From positions 62,001 through 126,000 of the forward strand of contig CALVEC010000005.1 in the NCBI GenBank assembly GCA_944326475.1: DNA of 64,000 nt, written 5' to 3'. This DNA is from Candidatus Gastranaerophilales bacterium. Lineage in GTDB: Bacteria > Cyanobacteriota > Vampirovibrionia > Gastranaerophilales > Gastranaerophilaceae. Of this stretch, positions 36,828 to 44,913 are shown in pieces (within the stretch, counting starts at the first letter, position 1; each line of letters starts with the position of its first letter). Made by a program: the position numbers and the translations under genes. Under the pieces are notes generated by a model that saw only the letters and a program-made list of their open reading frames with translations, was not told the origin of the DNA and did no database searches.

Positions 36828-37835
36828 TTACAAAGCACCCTGATTTGAACTTTGAATGTTTGGAATAAATGTTTTTACATTTCCTTCAGCAAAGAAATTT
36901 TTAGGTTCAATAATCATTTCAATCCTGTCTGCTTCAATTGTTCTGCCTTGATTTGTGATTTTTGAACGACCGACAAAAACAACTTTGTTGGGTTTATTAG
37001 TTTTGGGGTCAGGATAAACACTTGCTTTGGGTCCTTTTGCGTCATAGTCCTGATAAATAACGTGAACATCACCGGCTGCCATCATGACATTTGTTTTCTT
37101 GTCATACTGCTGACGATTAGACCAAACCTGAATACGCGTATCATCCATACTTACGTCGCTGTATGCATTGCCGATACCAAAGGCTTCTTCCGTAACAGCG
37201 TCGTAGATAAATTTATCCGCAACAATAATACTGTCTTTTTGTTTTAGTTTTCCGTGCCCTGTGAGTGTAATCTTTTGCAAATCACCATCTTTATTCATAT
37301 TCGCAACTGCTGTGTCAGAGAATGTTTCAACATCTTTGTAAAATATAATTACACTGCCTTTTGCAGTCAAAACCTTTGAATTTGAGTCATATTCCTGAGA
37401 ATCTGCAGTGATAATTGCAGTAGGTTGTGCATTTTCGGTAACGGTTGTTTGTGTATTACCTTCTGCTTTAACTTTTTTACCGATTAAAGACATTTTTATA
37501 ATATTTGCTTTAATCTCATTTGTTTTACCTTTTTTAACCTGTATGACATAAGGCTGGTCAAAGAAAGTTGCATCTTTAAGTTTTTTAGTCTGGGGGTCAA
37601 TATTCACCTCTGCTCTTTTACCCATGACTGTTAAATCTTCGTATTCAACTTTTACATTGCCTTCAAATTTTGCCTTGTTTTCCGCCTCTTTAAAAGACTG
37701 TTTGTCAGCCTGAATTTTCAAATCGCCTGCAAGAACAAAAGCAGAGCTTGTTGCAACCAACACGGCAGTAAGAATAAGCAGTCTTATATTTTCTATCTTT
37801 AACAGCTTTCTGAACTTGTTATTAAAGCTTTCCAT
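36828..37835 (-). CDS. lptA: LptA/OstA-like LPS transport protein
   Basis: LptA-type proteins bridge the periplasm for lipopolysaccharide transport to the outer membrane. The 335 residues have an N-terminal hydrophobic signal/anchor (~18-38) and at least two OstA-type beta-jellyroll stretches (~40-130 and ~140-320), with repeated [A/G]..NV.V.Y-[E/K]DL motifs. It is about twice the length of E. coli LptA. ATG at 37835 is preferred over TTG one codon upstream because AAGGGG is seven bases away. It overlaps lptC by 14 bases. Confidence 0.82.
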   Translation of the reverse strand: MESFNNKFRKLLKIENIRLLILTAVLVATSSAFVLAGDLKIQADKQSFKEAENKAKFEGNVKVEYEDLTVMGKRAEVNIDPQTKKLKDATFFDQPYVIQVKKGKTNEIKANIIKMSLIGKKVKAEGNTQTTVTENAQPTAIITADSQEYDSNSKVLTAKGSVIIFYKDVETFSDTAVANMNKDGDLQKITLTGHGKLKQKDSIIVADKFIYDAVTEEAFGIGNAYSDVSMDDTRIQVWSNRQQYDKKTNVMMAAGDVHVIYQDYDAKGPKASVYPDPKTNKPNKVVFVGRSKITNQGRTIEADRIEMIIEPKNFFAEGNVKTFIPNIQSSNQGAL

Positions 37836-38403
37836 CAAAATTCCCCTTGTTATATAATACGGTTTTTGAGCGACCTATGATTTTTAAAGTTTTCATATTG
37901 TTAGTCAATATCGCTTTATCACTGAATGTCTTTATCTCTCCGGAACGTCTAATCATAACATCACCTTGCGCAGTGATATCTTCATCTTTACCTTTCCAGA
38001 CAAATCTGTCCGCTTTGACTTCCGTTCCATCCTTGTAAATAAAATATGTGTCATCATAAAGTATAACTTTTTTAGTCGTTTCTTCAAAAGTGCCTTTTGT
38101 TGAGACCATACTGAGTACAACTTCGCCTTTATCGTAAAAATTGCCGATTAAGTCATAAAGTATTGCCACTTTATTTTTATTGTCATAATAACCTGACTCA
38201 GCGTAAAGTTCCCAATACTTTTCATCATTTTTTGTTTCTGTAATGATTAGGTTTTTTATGTTGAGTTCCTGCTGTTCACCGGCATTTTGCAGAACTTCTT
38301 TTTTGAAGTTCTTTGTAATTACTCCCGCAGCTATAAACGCCCATACACAGCCTATCACTATCAATGATAATATTACAATGTATGCTATTTTTCTTTTTTG
38401 CAT
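37822..38403 (-). CDS. lptC: LPS export protein LptC
   Basis: LptC anchors the LptBFG complex and passes lipopolysaccharide to LptA. The 193 residues show one N-terminal transmembrane helix (~6-30) and a single periplasmic OstA-like beta-jellyroll (~55-190: GYYDNKNKVAILYDLIGNFY, FVWKGKDEDITAQGDVMI). Gene order lptC-lptA with overlap is common. The start has no clear Shine-Dalgarno sequence but gives the expected topology. The pair is good evidence for an outer membrane. Confidence 0.82.
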   Translation of the reverse strand: MQKRKIAYIVILSLIVIGCVWAFIAAGVITKNFKKEVLQNAGEQQELNIKNLIITETKNDEKYWELYAESGYYDNKNKVAILYDLIGNFYDKGEVVLSMVSTKGTFEETTKKVILYDDTYFIYKDGTEVKADRFVWKGKDEDITAQGDVMIRRSGEIKTFSDKAILTNNMKTLKIIGRSKTVLYNKGNFDGKL

Positions 38404-38561
38404 AAAAAGATTTTAGCATGAAGCAATTACCAATTCTAAAATATGTAACAAATTATTGCAAAGAATCTTAAAGATTTCCATTATTTGTCAATTTATTTTT
38501 CTTTTTTACTTTACTGTATTATAATTGTTTCCCGCGATTATATTACTAAGGAAGTTACAAA

Positions 38562-39947
38562 ATGATTAAAATTGTCGGTCAAATCCCGTTAAAACAATTA
38601 GTCAGAGCTACAACAAGCAAAGTAAAAGCTGTTGCCGCTAAATTAGAACCAACTGCAAAACTGCCGGAAGCATTAAAAACAGATGTTGCTGAAATAGCAG
38701 GCACCCCAAAAACGATAAGCACCCAAAATGCAGTTCAAGCAGCTGCGCCTGTAATTGAACAGTCCATGCCCGATGCAACTCTTAACAAAATTCTTACCCA
38801 GCTCGGCGAAAAAAAACTTTTTAATAAAGAAATACTTGCTTTCTTAACAAAAGACCGCAGTGAAACAGGCGAGCAGCTTTTTAACCCGGTGCAAAGAAGT
38901 ATTATTTCCGCTGCCGTAAAGAAGGTTAACAGGCTAAAAAATATCGCTCATAAACTTGCCGATGACGGGAAACGCGCAGAGAAAGAAGCTTATGAAGAAA
39001 TCAAAGCACTTTTTGGACCGAAATACGGCAACAATATTGAACACCGTGCAAAAAGTAAAGAATCTACTTTTGACAAACTCGTTAATCATACCAGAGAAGA
39101 AATAGACAAATTCAGAAATGAACTTTACAAAGAACATTTCAAAGGAAACTATAAAAAAGCATCAGATGCCGATAAACAAAAATTTTATGACATGATTATG
39201 AGCGGAAAAATAGAAATGACACCGAGTCAATGGAAAAAGCTCGAAAAAATCTTTGCCCGCACAAAACAGGAATTTAGAAATTCCAGAGATATAGTTATGG
39301 ACCAGGTTGGCACAAGGCTTCTTTTGCCGACTGGAAGCAAAAAAGAAACAGAAGAAGTTACTGAAATTATCGAAAAAGCAATCAAAGCGCAAAAAATCAG
39401 AATAACCAGAGTCAGCAACTACTCAAAAGACGGCATTAAACCCTATGTTTCAAACAAAAGAATTGCCGGCTGGCAAGAACTTGACCACCGTATTCCGACA
39501 CTGGTCAATTATGACAAATCAAAAGACAACGGGTATACAACTTTTCAAATGAATATTATCCATAAAAACGGTATACTCGGTGAATTTCAGATGAGAAGCA
39601 GAAGAATGAATATAGTCTGCAACGGTGAACACACGTTTTATGACTTACTTGAAAATAAAGATATTACAAAAGGAGTTCCGGAACTTAAAGAATACTACGA
39701 AAAATCAGGTGTACTTGAACTTGTTGAAGAAATAAAGAAAAACTCTGTAACATTCAACAACTACATGACCTACATAAGAGATTCGTACAAAAAGACAAGG
39801 GACACAGCGCTTGGTGCAGAATATCCCATGCCGGTACTTTCAAATTACATAGATCCGAAATATGAACTTTTGAGTCTTGAAAACCTTTGCCGCATGGCTG
39901 ATGAAGTGCTTCAGATTCAAAAGAAATATCCTCAGGTTTTTGGTTAA
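38562..39947 (+). CDS. RelA/SpoT-like nucleotide synthetase domain protein
   Basis: A 461-residue protein whose middle carries the conserved series of the RelA/SpoT synthetase domain (PF04607): RAKSKESTFDKL (~166-177, the R.K...S...K ATP-binding set), VMDQVGTRLLL (~245-255, catalytic Asp), DNGYTTFQM (~322, replacing GYRSIH), GEFQMRS (~341, the E.Q.R motif) and EHTFYDL (~358). There is no HD hydrolase, TGS or ACT domain. An extra ~70-residue helical insert separates the first two motifs, and ~150 residues precede the domain. AAGGAAG supports the start. It could make (p)ppGpp or pyrophosphorylate another target such as tRNA, as toxSAS toxins do. The next gene follows after 19 bp. Confidence 0.72.
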   Translation: MIKIVGQIPLKQLVRATTSKVKAVAAKLEPTAKLPEALKTDVAEIAGTPKTISTQNAVQAAAPVIEQSMPDATLNKILTQLGEKKLFNKEILAFLTKDRSETGEQLFNPVQRSIISAAVKKVNRLKNIAHKLADDGKRAEKEAYEEIKALFGPKYGNNIEHRAKSKESTFDKLVNHTREEIDKFRNELYKEHFKGNYKKASDADKQKFYDMIMSGKIEMTPSQWKKLEKIFARTKQEFRNSRDIVMDQVGTRLLLPTGSKKETEEVTEIIEKAIKAQKIRITRVSNYSKDGIKPYVSNKRIAGWQELDHRIPTLVNYDKSKDNGYTTFQMNIIHKNGILGEFQMRSRRMNIVCNGEHTFYDLLENKDITKGVPELKEYYEKSGVLELVEEIKKNSVTFNNYMTYIRDSYKKTRDTALGAEYPMPVLSNYIDPKYELLSLENLCRMADEVLQIQKKYPQVFG

Positions 39948-39966
39948 TAACATAGGAGCAATATAA

Positions 39967-40392
39967 ATGGAAATTGGTTTTAACACTATCGGAAACAAAT
40001 TTAAAACATCCTTCGGCATCAGAAAACAGGACGAGGTCGACAAATCATTTGAAAAAGCGGTTGATGAACTTCTGGAAAAGACATTCTCCGACAAAAAAGC
40101 AAATATTCCTGAATGCGGAAATTTTTCACCCGTTTATGTCGATATAGACAGCCCGATTGACGATTCCTCCGTCAAAAATGTCAGACTTCAAATAGAACCC
40201 TCTGTTTACGATTCCAGAACAAGAAAGCTTACTGTCATAACTACCATTGACGAAGATGACAAATCCTGCTCAATGCTGGCAACAAAGGGAAATAATTTTG
40301 CAATGAAAGCAGTATTAAAAGATAAATTCGGGCTTTATGAGCTTGTAAAAAAGACTGTTGAACAGACAATGCCTGCGTTTGAAAAGGATTAA
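39967..40392 (+). CDS. Small hypothetical protein paired with the RelA/SpoT-like gene
   Basis: Not recognised. The 141 residues start MEIGFNTIGNKFKTSFGIRK, with an SFG motif near residue 16, then an acidic alpha/beta protein without signal peptide or membrane segment. AGGAGC lies seven bases before the ATG and only 19 bp separate it from the upstream synthetase gene, so they are co-transcribed. It may be a regulator, antitoxin or unrelated structural protein; the sequence alone does not say. Confidence 0.65.
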   Translation: MEIGFNTIGNKFKTSFGIRKQDEVDKSFEKAVDELLEKTFSDKKANIPECGNFSPVYVDIDSPIDDSSVKNVRLQIEPSVYDSRTRKLTVITTIDEDDKSCSMLATKGNNFAMKAVLKDKFGLYELVKKTVEQTMPAFEKD

Positions 40393-40434
40393 TTCCCCGC
40401 TCAAACGGCACTGAGTCGTTATAAAGTGCTGCTT

Positions 40435-40641
40435 TTATGTATACTGCTTAATATAGTCTGAAATATTATAGTCACCATATTTAAACGTATACGGCTGGAA
40501 ATTGTATTCAGGCGTTTCATAAGCCTTATTTGTTGATATCATATAGATTCTGTTGTGCGTGAAAAGATAAGAATTAGCCTCGGCATAATCGACCATTCTT
40601 TCTTCCAGCTTATCTATTTCTTCTAAAATTTCTCTGAACAT
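40435..40641 (-). CDS. Small hypothetical protein (68 aa)
   Basis: Not recognised. A hydrophilic N-terminal helix (FREILEEIDKLEERMVDY) is followed by a tyrosine-rich tail. AGGGA is well placed before the ATG. It lies between convergent and divergent genes with its own short gap on each side. It is short, so expression is uncertain, but composition and the ribosome-binding site favour a real gene. Confidence 0.5.
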   Translation of the reverse strand: MFREILEEIDKLEERMVDYAEANSYLFTHNRIYMISTNKAYETPEYNFQPYTFKYGDYNISDYIKQYT

Positions 40642-40738
40642 ATTTTATCCCTATTTTGACTGACATAATATATGTCGGCATTTTCTTCCAAGACTTTAGT
40701 TTTTTTAACATATTTTTACATAACTACACGTTAATAAA

Positions 40739-40747
40739 TGCTAGAAT
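40739..40747 (+). promoter_or_regulatory. Extended -10 promoter element of rpiB
   Basis: TGC directly followed by TAGAAT on the plus strand, 28 bp before the rpiB ATG; no convincing -35 at standard spacing. It is another TGN-TATAAT-type element in this window. Confidence 0.4.
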
Positions 40748-40774
40748 TAGTAAAAGACAAAACAAGGAGTTTCT

Positions 40775-41206
40775 ATGGAAAATCTGATAATCGGATGTGA
40801 CCACGGCGGTTTTAATTTGAAAAATAAAATAATAGAACACCTCAAAGAAAAGAGGTACACAGTTGAAGACATAGGAACTTATTCAACAGAATCTTGCGAC
40901 TATCCGATAATTGCGAAAAAACTTGCACAAAAAATATCCGATGGCGTTTACAATAAGGGGATTCTCGTTTGCGGAACCGGTTTAGGGATGAGCATTGTTG
41001 CAAACAAATTCAAAGGTGTTCGTGCTGTTACCTGTACAGACACTTGCTCTGCACGCATGTCACGCTCGCACAATGATGCAAACGTACTCTGTCTTGGCGA
41101 AAGAATAACGGGTGAATATCTTGCCCTTGACATTGTTGACATCTGGCTTTCTTCTGAATTTTCAGGAGGAAGACACCAGCGCCGCGTGGATATGTTTGAA
41201 AATTAA
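40775..41206 (+). CDS. rpiB: Ribose 5-phosphate isomerase B
   Basis: RpiB interconverts ribose 5-phosphate and ribulose 5-phosphate in the pentose phosphate pathway. The 143-residue length is standard. It shows GCDHGGFNLKN (~8), the catalytic-loop CGTGLGMSIVANKFKGVRA with the active Cys ~67, and SRSHNDANVLCLGERI. AAGGAG precedes the ATG. Galactose-isomerase-like LacA/LacB relatives are less likely given the RSHNDANVL motif. Its 3' end overlaps the convergent REC/STAS gene by four bases. Confidence 0.96.
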   Translation: MENLIIGCDHGGFNLKNKIIEHLKEKRYTVEDIGTYSTESCDYPIIAKKLAQKISDGVYNKGILVCGTGLGMSIVANKFKGVRAVTCTDTCSARMSRSHNDANVLCLGERITGEYLALDIVDIWLSSEFSGGRHQRRVDMFEN

Positions 41207-42084
41207 TTTGACAATTTACCAATCGCAGCATCAACGCTGGAGTAAATCGGTATAACTGTATCTAAAAACGCATCAGACAGTGCATTTCTTAACGGGTCTG
41301 AAATTTTCACCAGTGAAAATGAACCTTGTTTTTCCTGACACATTCTGTACAATTCAGCGAATGCACGTGTAAATTCTTCATCAAATATCTTTATATTTTC
41401 CATATTGAAAATAATATTCACATATCCCATATAAAGACTCGTTGTAACGTCTTTCATTATTGTATCAATATGTTTTTGGCAGTTGAATTTATTGAGTGTA
41501 TAGCAGCAAATATTGTCATTGATGGAGTATTTCAAAAAGTCTGTGCTGGTTTTTGTACTCAGTGTATTTGTTATATATTTGAGAATTTGATCATGCCAGT
41601 TAACATTTTTCGGTATAAACTCATCAATGCCTAATTTATAGCATTTTTCCACAAGATTCTGGTCGTCTGTGCCTGACATTACAATAATTTTGTTAACACC
41701 TTTGGTCTCGCGAATTTTTATACATTCATCAATAAGTTCAAAGCCATCCTCTGAATCAGGCAAAAACAAATCAACAACAATATAATCAAATTTTTTCTTC
41801 TTTAACTCGGCAAAAGCTTCCTCTTTGTTGCGGGCAACAGTAGGCTTTACACCTATACGTTTCAAAAGCTGGTTAAACTGGTATATAGAAAGCTCAAGGT
41901 CGTCAACAATCAACACGCTTAAATCACTGGCACCGGCAAAAGATTCACCGCTTGAAAAAGAAATAAGTTTTCTTTCTATTGCAATAAGCGCTTTGTTAAT
42001 ATCTTCACTTGAGATATTGTCTCTATCAAGCTCCAGTTCTGCTAATTCTAATAATTTGTTGATTTGTTCTTTATTGAGTTCCAT
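41203..42084 (-). CDS. Response regulator with C-terminal STAS-like domain
   Basis: A 293-residue protein with a helical N-terminus (~1-50), a receiver domain (~54-170) and a C-terminal domain. The receiver keeps the acidic pair (IVDDLEL), phospho-acceptor Asp ~105 (YIVVDLFLPDSEDG), VMSGTDD and PKN, so it should be phosphorylated. Residues ~185-293 have the SpoIIAA/STAS pattern (VNIIFNMENIKIFDEEF, SFSLVKISDPLRNAL, PIYSSVDAAI). This architecture suggests a partner-switch output rather than DNA binding; no kinase partner is adjacent. It lies 35 bp after trmD and may be co-transcribed with it. Confidence 0.78.
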   Translation of the reverse strand: MELNKEQINKLLELAELELDRDNISSEDINKALIAIERKLISFSSGESFAGASDLSVLIVDDLELSIYQFNQLLKRIGVKPTVARNKEEAFAELKKKKFDYIVVDLFLPDSEDGFELIDECIKIRETKGVNKIIVMSGTDDQNLVEKCYKLGIDEFIPKNVNWHDQILKYITNTLSTKTSTDFLKYSINDNICCYTLNKFNCQKHIDTIMKDVTTSLYMGYVNIIFNMENIKIFDEEFTRAFAELYRMCQEKQGSFSLVKISDPLRNALSDAFLDTVIPIYSSVDAAIGKLSN

Positions 42085-42119
42085 TGACGATTGACCTTTT
42101 ATCCTTTAACTTAACAATA

Positions 42120-42866
42120 TTATTCTGTTTCGGAAAATAAAACCTCATTCAAAAGTTTTAAATCTTCTATATTATTACAGTTTTTTTGAAATTTTGCAAA
42201 TAAATCCGGTCTTTTTTTCCTGGTAATGAGCATCTGTTGTTTACGCCGCCACCCGTCTATAAGTGCATGATTTCCCGAAAACAGAACCTCAGGCACCTTC
42301 ATACCACGGTATTCTCTCGGTTTTGTATACTGAGGGTGTTCCAAAAGCCCGTCAGAAAAAGAATCCTTCAGTGCTGAATCCATTTTTCCCAAAAAGCCTT
42401 CTATATTTCTTGATATTGAATCAATCAAGCACAAAGCCGGAAGTTCCCCGCCTGTCAAGACAAAATCACCAATGGAAACCTCGTGCGCATTTGTATACAG
42501 CTTTATTCTTTCGTCAAACCCCTCATAATGACCGCAAATAAGAACTATATGTTCTTTTCGGGCAAGTTCTGCCGCCTTTTTCTGGTTAAACGTCTTGCCC
42601 TGAGGTGAAAGAAGAATCACCTCAGTATTCTCTGTCTTCTTTATGCTGTCAAACGCATCAAAATATGGCTGGCACATTAGTACCATGCCGGCTCCGCCGC
42701 CAAACGGAGTATCATCGACTTTTTTGTGTTTATCAAGCGTGTAATCCCTCGGATTTACAGTGTTAACGTCTATTATCCCGTTATTAACAGCTCTTGCAAT
42801 AATACTGTGAGAGCATGCCTGTTCTATCATTTCAGGAAATAATGTAAGCACATCAAACTTCATCAT
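42120..42866 (-). CDS. trmD: tRNA (guanine-N1)-methyltransferase
   Basis: TrmD methylates G37 in tRNAs that read codons starting with C or with GG, preventing frameshifting. The 248 residues start MMKFDVLTLFPEM and contain the SPOUT knot: DTPFGGGAGMVL, LLSPQGKTFNQKKA, ICGHYEGFDERI and IGDFVLTGGELPAL. The ATG overlaps the rimM stop as ATGA. Confidence 0.97.
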   Translation of the reverse strand: MMKFDVLTLFPEMIEQACSHSIIARAVNNGIIDVNTVNPRDYTLDKHKKVDDTPFGGGAGMVLMCQPYFDAFDSIKKTENTEVILLSPQGKTFNQKKAAELARKEHIVLICGHYEGFDERIKLYTNAHEVSIGDFVLTGGELPALCLIDSISRNIEGFLGKMDSALKDSFSDGLLEHPQYTKPREYRGMKVPEVLFSGNHALIDGWRRKQQMLITRKKRPDLFAKFQKNCNNIEDLKLLNEVLFSETE

Positions 42867-43375
42867 CCGTCCAGCCCGTCAATCATTTTTACAATAACTA
42901 CACCGTTTTGTATATCAACCTCCGGCACAAGCTCCTTTACAAAAGGCACCATAAAAACAGTCCCGTCCGGCTTTTTTACGGACAACAAACTCGACGCCCT
43001 GTTTTCTCCGACATCATTAACAATTCCGATATTATTACCTTCTGTATCCTTTACAACAAGCCCGATTAAGTCATTTATCAAAAATTCGTCATCATCTAAA
43101 CCTGACTTAATATCAGCTTCTTCGACATGCACGAACAAACCTTTTATCGGCATAACATCATTTATGGAACTTATTTCTTTAAACTTTACTATTGCAAAAT
43201 TCTTATGGAATCTGACTGACTCCACTGTAAAAGGTTTTTTTTCATTATTTTGAAATATAAAAACAGTGCTGAGATTTTTTATCAAAGACTCATTGCCTGA
43301 GGTATATCCCATTTTAATTTCGCCTTTGATGCCATGAAAATTCAGGATTTTCCCGACAGAAACAAGTTTACTCAT
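42863..43375 (-). CDS. rimM: Ribosome maturation factor RimM
   Basis: RimM assists maturation of the 30S head and binds S19. The 170 residues begin KLVSVGKILNFHGIKGEIKM, the family signature, followed by the RimM N-domain and a PRC-barrel C-domain (LINDLIGLVVKDTEGNNIG; VPFVKELVPEVDIQNGVVIV). It overlaps both neighbours by ATGA junctions, forming the conserved rimM-trmD pair. Confidence 0.96.
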   Translation of the reverse strand: MSKLVSVGKILNFHGIKGEIKMGYTSGNESLIKNLSTVFIFQNNEKKPFTVESVRFHKNFAIVKFKEISSINDVMPIKGLFVHVEEADIKSGLDDDEFLINDLIGLVVKDTEGNNIGIVNDVGENRASSLLSVKKPDGTVFMVPFVKELVPEVDIQNGVVIVKMIDGLDG

Positions 43376-44322
43376 TGTTCTTCTGTTGTTTCAACCGTCT
43401 CTGCAGCACTCTTTTCTTTTTTTGAAGTTTTCTTTGCTGCTTTTTCTTCTACAGGTGCTTCTTCTTTTTTTGCCTGGTTTTTAAATTCAGCCGGTGCATC
43501 TTCCCTGTCCTGATTCCAACGGTCAAGACCCATCTGTTTTCTAATAAGTCCGATACCGACGTGAACACGCCATTCGTCAATTTTCAGCTGCGCTGCAAGA
43601 ATTTTATGGCATCCGATTGGCGGAAGCGGCAACAGCGGCTCGTAAAGCGCCTTTATAGCCATAAGCTGGTCAGGAGACACTGCAAGCTTTCTTTTCGGAT
43701 AAGATAATTTCGGCAGCATCATCTTCTGACGCACAAGATTTATACCAAAAAATACTTTTCTGGGCTCAAGTCCGATTTTTTCTCCGATAACTTCATGTGC
43801 ATCAGGATTCGGCAAAGGAAGCATCTTTTTGTATAGTTCTTCTATCTGCAGCATTTGTTCTTTTGTAACAAGAAGCTGCTTCGGCGGTTTTTTCTGCATC
43901 GGTCTGCCGCCGGGTCTTTGCGGACGTCTGTTGTTCTGCGGTCTTTGATTTCTGTCATACGGTCTTGAAGGTCTGTGAGAACCGCCTCTGTTATCCCGGT
44001 TGTATCCGCCTTCGCTTCTTTCGTAAGGTCTTGACGAACGCTGACCGCCGTAAGAACGCTGCTGAGGATACGGACGATTATAAGACCGTTGTCCGTCATA
44101 TCGCGATTGTGAATATGGTCTGTCTTCTCTTTTCTCTCTCGGCTGTAATGATTCAGTTGAGTATGAATTGTAAGAACCTTGATAACTTTCGCTGTTTCTG
44201 TTATCTGAATTTGCTTCAGCTTCTGATTTTTTCTCTGGATACAGGCAATTTGGGCATATTACCCGTTTGGGGTTTTTGGTTTCAAATTCCGCTCCACATT
44301 TAGTACACTTATTTACATACAT
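43372..44322 (-). CDS. Zinc-ribbon, RG-rich protein with tandem helical repeats, in rimM-trmD operon
   Basis: Not a family I can name. The 316 residues have an N-terminal zinc ribbon (CTKCGAEF...VICPNC, ~6-27), a long Arg/Tyr/Gly/Ser/Gln-rich low-complexity region (~45-150), then two copies of a ~50-residue unit (~158-208 and ~222-272). The units share Q..-I..-LY...LPLP....H..I, then V..GI.L[I/V]R..M.L. A Lys/Glu tail follows. This composition suggests RNA binding. It is translationally coupled (ATGA) to rimM, occupying the position often held by rpsP or a KH-domain gene. Confidence 0.72.
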   Translation of the reverse strand: MYVNKCTKCGAEFETKNPKRVICPNCLYPEKKSEAEANSDNRNSESYQGSYNSYSTESLQPREKREDRPYSQSRYDGQRSYNRPYPQQRSYGGQRSSRPYERSEGGYNRDNRGGSHRPSRPYDRNQRPQNNRRPQRPGGRPMQKKPPKQLLVTKEQMLQIEELYKKMLPLPNPDAHEVIGEKIGLEPRKVFFGINLVRQKMMLPKLSYPKRKLAVSPDQLMAIKALYEPLLPLPPIGCHKILAAQLKIDEWRVHVGIGLIRKQMGLDRWNQDREDAPAEFKNQAKKEEAPVEEKAAKKTSKKEKSAAETVETTEEQ

Positions 44323-44475
44323 ATCTTCGTTTACCCTTTTAAGTGAAAGGCTATTTTTAAAAAATTAGCTCCTCGGTCTTAATCTAAATTGTAAAATAAT
44401 AAAATAGTTCATGAATATCTTTTATTCTAAACTCAAAATCTTTAGATGGCAAGCATTTTATAAAATTTTTTTAAA

Positions 44476-44913
44476 TTATTTGCTTAAAATGATTGTCACA
44501 GGTCCGTCATTGGACAGTGAAACCTCCATCATAGCACCAAATTTGCCGGTTTTAACAACAAGAGAACTTTCTTTCATTTTTTTTATAAATTCCTCATAAA
44601 TTTTTTCCGCTCTCTCCGGCAATTCAGCTCTGTCAAAACCCGGACGGGTACCTTTTTTGCAGTCTGCCGCCAGGGTAAACTGTGATACTATAAGGATTTC
44701 ACCGTGTATGTCGATTAAAGACCGGTTCATTTTCCCATTTTCATCCTCAAATATTCTCAAATTCAGAATTTTTTTTGCCATCCATTCCATTTTTTCCCGT
44801 TCGTCATCTTTTTCAACCCCGAACAGAACCAGTATTCCCTGATTTATGGAAGAATATAACTCTCCGTCTATTTTAACGGAGGCATGCTTAACTCTTTGTA
44901 ACACTGCTTTCAT
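44476..44913 (-). CDS. dtd: D-aminoacyl-tRNA deacylase
   Basis: Dtd removes D-amino acids (and glycine mischarged on tRNA-Ala). The 145 residues begin MKAVLQRVKHASVKIDGE and hold the catalytic SQFTLAADCKKGTRPGF segment (~77) and the C-terminal cross-subunit loop as NDGPVTIIL. AGGT lies upstream of the ATG, which is inside the 3' end of the Maf gene (26-base overlap). The gap 44323-44475 downstream is AT-rich and carries the promoter/leader of the zinc-ribbon operon, with an imperfect hairpin but no gene. Confidence 0.97.
   Translation of the reverse strand: MKAVLQRVKHASVKIDGELYSSINQGILVLFGVEKDDEREKMEWMAKKILNLRIFEDENGKMNRSLIDIHGEILIVSQFTLAADCKKGTRPGFDRAELPERAEKIYEEFIKKMKESSLVVKTGKFGAMMEVSLSNDGPVTIILSK

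Noticed and set aside
40393-40434. Possible terminator after the 39967 gene (GCACT/AGTGC stem)
   Set aside because: Only a 5-bp stem with a long loop and a short T-run; too weak to call.
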